From assembly GCA_027031325.1 (NCBI GenBank), contig JALVRI010000525.1, positions 1-9,677 on the forward strand: a stretch of DNA of 9,677 nucleotides, given 5' to 3'. Below, one piece after another: positions 5,915 through 9,677 of the stretch. Source of the DNA: Desulfobacteraceae bacterium (GTDB lineage Bacteria > Desulfobacterota > Desulfobacteria > Desulfobacterales > Desulfosarcinaceae). Position 1 is the stretch's first letter; every line of letters begins with the position of its first letter. Both the position numbers and the translations under genes were made by a program. A model generated the notes under the pieces. It was not told the DNA's origin, did no database searches, and worked only from the letters and a program-made list of their open reading frames with translations.

Positions 5915-7981
5915 TTACAACTGGCGGGCCGCCAGCTCGGCAAGGTCGATGGCCTCGAGCTTTCCTTCCAGCCCGGCAACCTTGATGGCATCTTCGACGT
6001 TCACCAGGCAGAAGGGACAGGCGGTGACGATCACGTTGGCCCCGGCCGCGGCGGCCATCTTCACCCTGACGACCCCCATCCTTTCATCTTCGTGGGGCTC
6101 GTAGAAAAGCATCAATCCCCCACCGCCGCAACAAAAAGACCGGTCGCGACAGCGCTCCATCTCGACTCTCTTCAGGCCCGGGATGGCATCCAGGACTGAC
6201 CGCGGGTCATCGTAGAGGCCGTTGTGGCGCCCCAGGTAGCAGGGGTCATGGTAAGTATAGACCTTGCCATCTTCCCGGAGAGGCTTGAATTTCAACCTTC
6301 CGGCGGCGATCAGATCCGCCAGGTACTGGCTGATGTGCTGGACCGGTGGCAGTTCCTGATAATCGTTTTTCAAGGCGTTGAAGGCATGGGGATCGGCGGT
6401 GACGATCCTGGAAACCCCTGCTTTTTCTATGGCCGCGGTGTTTTGTTCCCTGAGGTCCTGAAAGAGCATCTCTTCTCCAAAACGCCGCACTTCGTGACCG
6501 CTGTCTTTTTCGGCCTTGCCGAGGATACCGAAATCCGCCCCGGTGGCCCGCAAAACACGGGCCGTGGCCCGGGCTATTTCCTGCATCCGGTCATCGAAGG
6601 ACGAAATGCTGTCCACGAAGTAAAGCAGCTCGGCCGACTGCTTGCCGTCCAGGATCCTGACAGCTTCCTCCTCGGCCAGTTCCTTGGTCCACTCCACCCG
6701 CTTTTTTTCCAGCTTCCCCCATGGATTCCCCCTTTTTTCCAGGGCTCGCAGGGGTTTCTGGAGGGATTGGGGAACCATTCCATCGTCCACCATCGCCCGG
6801 CGCAGGTCCACGATCTTGTCAATGTATTCAATAGCCAACGGGCATTCCTGCTCACAGGCTCCGCAAGTGGTGCACGACCAGATTTCGTCTTCTTCGTAAA
6901 TGGTTCCGATCACCTCCTGGCCGACCTTGAAAGGCGCCTTGTAAGGATAGATGGGGTAATTTTTGAAAAGCAGGTCACGCGCCTTGATACTGATAAAGCG
7001 CGGCGACAGGGGCCGTCCCACGGTGTTGGCCGGGCAATTGTCCGAACAACGGCCGCAATCGGCACAGGAATAAAAATCGAGCATGTGCTTCCAGGTGAAA
7101 TCCTCCAGTTTCTTGACCCCGAAAGATTCCAGGTCGTCCAGCTTGTCGTCCGGAACCCCGTACCGCACCGGCTTGATGTTTCCGCGGCGGATACGCATGA
7201 AAAAGACGTTGAAGATCGAAGTGATCACATGGAAGTGCTTTCCCATGGGCAGGAAGCACAAGAAGGAGAAAAAGACCAGGTCGTGAATATAATAGGCGGC
7301 GATGTGCAGCCCCTGGAGGGTGGCCTGGGAGCTGCCTGCCAAAACGTGCTTGAAGATCCATGCCAGGCTGAGGGGAGCCAGCAGTTCGGCATGCTGTCCC
7401 TGCTGGGTTTGAGCGGCCGCCAAGGTGGCTTCAAACAGGCTTTCACTAAGCATCAAGGCCCCGATCATACCCAGGACGAAAAGAGCTTCCCAGGTATGGT
7501 CCTTGCCGTACTTTGGAGGCACGGCGTAACGGGCCGGTTTGACAACCCCCCGGCGCCAGGCGGCCAGCACCACCGCCACCAGGACCCAGGTGGCGGCGTA
7601 ATCCTTGAAAATGTTGTACACCACGCCGGCTGTCCCTCCCAATCCGGGTGGCACGAAATGGGGAAAGACCCCGATCACCACCATGGACATGGAACGGATA
7701 CTCAAAACCAGAAAACCTGCAAAAATAAGAATATGGAGGATACCGGCCGTCCGGTAGCGCGGCTGGCGCCATTGCAAAAGCCAGATCTTGATCAGCTGGC
7801 GGACTCTCTGGAAAATATTGTCAAGCCGATTGTCGGGAGCCGCCCTGACCAGGGGAGCAGACCTTATGGCGATGATGTAAGTGAAAAGGGCAACTCCCAT
7901 GACGGGTATGAGTATGGAGAAAATAACCGTCGGTATGAAGAGAAAAAAATACTTGGCGGGCGGTATCAACGCAGTTTCCAT
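5915..7981 (-). CDS. Membrane-bound EtfAB:(mena)quinone oxidoreductase, NarI/HdrD-type Fe-S protein
   Basis: A 688-residue fusion of a cytochrome b-like membrane domain and an HdrD-like Fe-S domain, the architecture of the ETF:menaquinone oxidoreductase (EMO/EtfD, DUF224-type) of syntrophs, Geobacter and mycobacteria. Hydrophobic segments lie near residues 12-38, 80-105, 128-142, 165-182 and 226-246. H83, H226, H233, H249 and H251 are candidate haem b ligands, as in NarI. Two ferredoxin-type [4Fe-4S] motifs follow: C306-C309-C312-C316 and C370-C373-C376-C380. The second CCG domain is intact (C581, C617-C618-G619, C655-P-F-C658) and could bind a non-cubane cluster. The first CCG domain (about 453-553) keeps its fold motifs (SSFDDR, RRFGEEMLF, DPHAFNALKNDY) but has lost every ligand cysteine (S458, D493-S494, D530, A533). 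It is first in the operon with etfBA. The ATG at 7981 has a GGGAG box about 14 bases upstream, which is long spacing. Confidence 0.93.
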   Translation of the reverse strand: METALIPPAKYFFLFIPTVIFSILIPVMGVALFTYIIAIRSAPLVRAAPDNRLDNIFQRVRQLIKIWLLQWRQPRYRTAGILHILIFAGFLVLSIRSMSMVVIGVFPHFVPPGLGGTAGVVYNIFKDYAATWVLVAVVLAAWRRGVVKPARYAVPPKYGKDHTWEALFVLGMIGALMLSESLFEATLAAAQTQQGQHAELLAPLSLAWIFKHVLAGSSQATLQGLHIAAYYIHDLVFFSFLCFLPMGKHFHVITSIFNVFFMRIRRGNIKPVRYGVPDDKLDDLESFGVKKLEDFTWKHMLDFYSCADCGRCSDNCPANTVGRPLSPRFISIKARDLLFKNYPIYPYKAPFKVGQEVIGTIYEEDEIWSCTTCGACEQECPLAIEYIDKIVDLRRAMVDDGMVPQSLQKPLRALEKRGNPWGKLEKKRVEWTKELAEEEAVRILDGKQSAELLYFVDSISSFDDRMQEIARATARVLRATGADFGILGKAEKDSGHEVRRFGEEMLFQDLREQNTAAIEKAGVSRIVTADPHAFNALKNDYQELPPVQHISQYLADLIAAGRLKFKPLREDGKVYTYHDPCYLGRHNGLYDDPRSVLDAIPGLKRVEMERCRDRSFCCGGGGLMLFYEPHEDERMGVVRVKMAAAAGANVIVTACPFCLVNVEDAIKVAGLEGKLEAIDLAELAARQL

Positions 7982-8028
7982 TTTTTACTTTTCAACTCCC
8001 TTCATCTGTGATAATTGCAGGTTATCAA

Positions 8029-8050
8029 AATGAATGAGCATTCATTCATT
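8029..8050. promoter_or_regulatory. FadR (TetR-family)-like operator upstream of the ETF oxidoreductase operon
   Basis: A palindrome with perfect nine-base arms and a four-base centre (GCAT). Its 18-base core TGAATGA-N4-TCATTCA (8031-8048) has the same arms and spacing as the Bacillus subtilis FadR consensus TGAATGA-N4-TCATTCA, a TetR-family repressor released by long-chain acyl-CoA that controls fatty acid oxidation and etf genes there. It covers the predicted -10 and start point of the minus-strand promoter, 48 bases upstream of the oxidoreductase ATG. No repressor gene lies in this window, and its identity is inferred. Confidence 0.75.
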
Positions 8051-8074
8051 ACCCGTGGCCGACAACCCTGTCAA
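8046..8074 (-). promoter_or_regulatory. Sigma-70-type promoter of the oxidoreductase-etfBA operon
   Basis: On the minus strand a perfect -35 TTGACA (8074-8069) stands 17 bases from TAATGA (8051-8046), a poor match to TATAAT. Transcription would start near 8039, giving a leader of about 58 bases. The palindromic operator overlaps the -10, as expected for a repressed promoter. Confidence 0.5.
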
Positions 8075-8413
8075 GCAAAAATTTGTCAGGCTGCCGCCGG
8101 GCAGGCGAGCCTTTCCTGCCGGGGAAAGGTGGATTACACCCTCCCGCAACCCGGGGACGGTGCGCCCCGGAGGTTAAGGCACCCTGGCAGCAGGTATGGG
8201 CCGCATATGACCCGATCTGCGTCAAGACGGTTCTTGCCGTAGCAAAAGCCCGGCGGAAAGCGACATTATACCTGCAGGCGGTACTGGAGCAACGGCGCGC
8301 TGGCTTTTCATCCAGCGACCTTCTTTCCCATACCCGAGGCTGTCCTGTCAAATATGAAGATTGTGGCCGACAGCTCATTAGTGAAACAGGGGGCATATAT
8401 CTATAAGAAAACA

Positions 8414-8442
8414 TAGCCAATTTCGTAAAATTAGGTTATAAT
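8414..8442 (+). promoter_or_regulatory. Sigma-70-type promoter of fadD
   Basis: A perfect -10 TATAAT (8437-8442) lies 17 bases after TAGCCA (8414-8419), a four-of-six match to TTGACA. Transcription would start near 8449. No copy of the FadR-like palindrome was found beside it. Confidence 0.55.
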
Positions 8443-8448
8443 CCGCAA

Positions 8449-8586
8449 AACAGCGGCCAGGGGCGGTGAGTGATTACGGCGCCCGGCAAAGGTGCCTCTT
8501 CGCCCGGTTTGCGGGTTTTTGCAGGTCGTCCGCCTGATCCGGCCGGGCTTTTTGCTGCTTCATCACAGATTTGAGAGGAGGTGCGC
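8449..8586 (+). promoter_or_regulatory. Structured fadD leader, possible attenuator or unknown riboswitch
   Basis: About 138 bases between the predicted start point and the fadD ATG. Possible stems: GGGCG (8461-8465) with CGCCC (8501-8505), enclosing GGCGCC (8478-8483) with GGTGCC (8491-8496). Competing stems are CCCG (8503-8506) with CGGG (8512-8515), followed by TTTTT (8516-8520), and GCCCGGC (8481-8487) with GCCGGGC (8542-8548), followed by TTTTT (8549-8553). The enclosing and T-run stems share bases and exclude each other, as in riboswitch expression platforms. I do not recognise a known riboswitch class. Pairing was found by eye, without energy calculation. Confidence 0.35.
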
Positions 8587-9677
8587 ATGGCAAACGCGGT
8601 TCGATATCAAGACAAACCATGGCTGGCTTATTATCGTGAGGGCATTCCCGAGCACCTGGAATATGAGGAGACTTGCCTGCCGGAGTTCCTGGATCGCTCG
8701 GCCCAAAGGTTTCCGGCCAAGATGGCCTTGAATTTCCAGGGGTACGAACTGACCTTTGGCGGCCTCAATGACATGGTGGACCGCTTTGCAACCTGCCTGG
8801 CGGATTTCGGTGTCGGTAAAGGTGATGCGGTGGCTATCTTGTTGCCCAACCTGATCCCCTGCGTCGCGGCCTATTACGCCATCATGCGCCTGGGAGCGGT
8901 TGCCGTCATGAACAACCCCCTGTATGCAGACCGGGAACTGGAACACCAGTTCAATGATTCGGGGGCCAAGGTTCTGATAACCCTGGACCTGCTGGTAAAA
9001 CGGATGGTGGCTTTGCGGCCCAAGACTTCCATCCGCCAGATAGTATACACTTCCATAGGTGATTACTTGCCATTTCCCAAAAACCTCCTCTTTCCCCTGG
9101 TTGCCAGGAAGAAAGGCCTGGGTGCCAAGGTGGAGCCGGCACCTGATCTTTTCCGCTGGAAACAGTTGATCGCTTCCGCCGGCCCCATGCAAGCAAGGCC
9201 GGAACTTTCTTTCGACCAGGTTGCCATGTACCAATACACCGGCGGCACCACCGGTGTCTCCAAGGGGGTCATGCTCACCCACGCCAACCTGAGCAAGCAG
9301 GTCCAGCAGTTGCGGGCCTGGTTTCCGGAATTCGGTCATGACGAAATCATGCTGGGAGCCCTGCCTTTCTTCCACGTCTTCGGCCTGTCCACCGCCATGA
9401 ACCTGGCCATCTACCTAGGATGGGGCAATATCCTGGTACCCAAGCCCCAACCGCCCCAATTGATCGAGGCCATCACCAAGTACAGGCCCACCTTCGCTCC
9501 CCTGGTACCCACCATGTATATCGGCATGCTGCAACACCCTGATATAGAAAAGGTCGACCTGACTTCCATCAAGGGCTGCTTTTCAGGCAGCGCCCCCCTG
9601 CCGGTGGAGGTAATCCGCGAATTCGAGGAACGCACCGGGGCCGTGATCGTCGAAGGCTACGGACTTACCGAAACGAC
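8587..9677 (+). CDS. fadD: Long-chain acyl-CoA ligase (FadD-like AMP-forming), N-terminal part
   Basis: The frame stays open to the window edge, giving 363 codons of a protein usually near 550 residues; the C-terminal lid domain lies outside. It begins MANAVRYQDKPWLAYYREGI, and the start is fixed by AGGAGGT four bases upstream. ANL-superfamily motifs: the phosphate-binding loop YTGGTTGVSKGVMLTH from residue 217, the PFFHVFGLS segment (about 262-270), the FSGSAPLP segment near 337 and, at the very end, VEGYGLTET, the adenylate-binding A5 motif. Family reaction: fatty acid + ATP + CoA gives acyl-CoA, AMP and pyrophosphate, the entry to beta-oxidation. It diverges from the oxidoreductase-etfBA operon, which handles electrons from the same pathway. 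Substrate chain length cannot be read reliably, so long-chain is by family resemblance and context. Confidence 0.93.
   Translation, partial: MANAVRYQDKPWLAYYREGIPEHLEYEETCLPEFLDRSAQRFPAKMALNFQGYELTFGGLNDMVDRFATCLADFGVGKGDAVAILLPNLIPCVAAYYAIMRLGAVAVMNNPLYADRELEHQFNDSGAKVLITLDLLVKRMVALRPKTSIRQIVYTSIGDYLPFPKNLLFPLVARKKGLGAKVEPAPDLFRWKQLIASAGPMQARPELSFDQVAMYQYTGGTTGVSKGVMLTHANLSKQVQQLRAWFPEFGHDEIMLGALPFFHVFGLSTAMNLAIYLGWGNILVPKPQPPQLIEAITKYRPTFAPLVPTMYIGMLQHPDIEKVDLTSIKGCFSGSAPLPVEVIREFEERTGAVIVEGYGLTET

Larger units (their letters stand above)
7982..8586. other. Divergent intergenic region between the ETF oxidoreductase operon and fadD
   Basis: A 605-base region with a minus-strand promoter and palindromic operator near its left end (8029-8074), and a plus-strand promoter and structured leader at its right end (8414-8586). 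The middle, about 8075-8413, has no gene I can support. A plus-strand frame stays open from 8083 to 8406 and a minus-strand frame from 8420 to 8049, but both begin without a convincing ribosome binding site and show no family resemblance. The distance is larger than two divergent promoters need. Confidence 0.6.

Noticed and set aside
6224..8011. Very long open frame (595 codons) on the plus strand
   Set aside because: It lies antisense to the oxidoreductase gene, whose minus-strand product has clear family motifs. Long antisense frames are common in GC-rich DNA, and the translation (many His, Gly and Gln, no known motif) is not protein-like.
8055..8372. Short repeats GTGGCCGACA (8055 and 8363) and CCTGTCAA (8067 and 8344) at both ends of the intergenic region
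   Set aside because: They are 8-10 bases long, in different order at the two sites, without flanking target duplications or other signs of a mobile element; chance is sufficient.
8049..8420. Open minus-strand frame of 123 codons in the divergent intergenic region
   Set aside because: It overlaps the oxidoreductase promoter and operator at its end, has no family resemblance, is full of Arg, Ser and Cys, and has no clear ribosome binding site.
1..9677. CRISPR arrays, insertion sequences, tRNA genes, phage or defence genes
   Set aside because: No regularly spaced repeats, transposase motifs, terminal inverted repeats or cloverleaf with T-loop consensus were seen; all long genes are metabolic or housekeeping families.

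Overview
The window reads like a chromosome segment of an anaerobic, GC-rich, fatty-acid-oxidising bacterium, most likely a Desulfobacterota (deltaproteobacterial) sulfate reducer or syntroph. This is inferred from gene content: a sigma-54 enhancer-binding regulator, electron-transfer flavoprotein genes next to a membrane-bound HdrD/NarI-type ETF:quinone oxidoreductase, and a long-chain acyl-CoA ligase. No rRNA or other marker gene is present, so the taxonomy is an inference.

Layout. Bases 1-654 (+) hold the C-terminal part of a sigma-54-dependent activator with a NifA-like end. A 400-base non-coding stretch follows. Two minus-strand genes, read right to left, come next: an M55-family D-aminopeptidase (2945-3844) and, 33 bases after its stop, an ABC-F ATPase (1055-2911). 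A strong minus-strand terminator (3925-3970) separates them from the upstream minus-strand operon. That operon is a membrane Fe-S ETF:menaquinone oxidoreductase (5915-7981), etfB (4993-5784) and etfA (4022-4993), with a TAATG stop/start overlap between etfB and etfA. A 605-base divergent intergenic region (7982-8586) separates it from fadD on the plus strand (8587 to the window edge, truncated).

How it works together. FadD activates fatty acids to acyl-CoA. Acyl-CoA dehydrogenases, not in this window, pass electrons to EtfAB. The membrane oxidoreductase would oxidise reduced EtfAB and reduce menaquinone. The oxidoreductase promoter carries a 22-base perfect-arm palindrome whose core, TGAATGA-N4-TCATTCA, has the same architecture as the Bacillus subtilis FadR (TetR-family) operator. 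The electron-transfer operon is therefore probably induced by acyl-CoA.

Most worth a second look: (1) every ligand cysteine of the first CCG domain of the oxidoreductase is replaced while the fold is kept; (2) the FadR-like operator; (3) a fadD leader of about 138 bases with mutually exclusive hairpins followed by T-runs, laid out like a riboswitch or attenuator; (4) an unexplained 360-base stretch between the divergent promoters. I did not find a convincing defence system, mobile element or CRISPR array.
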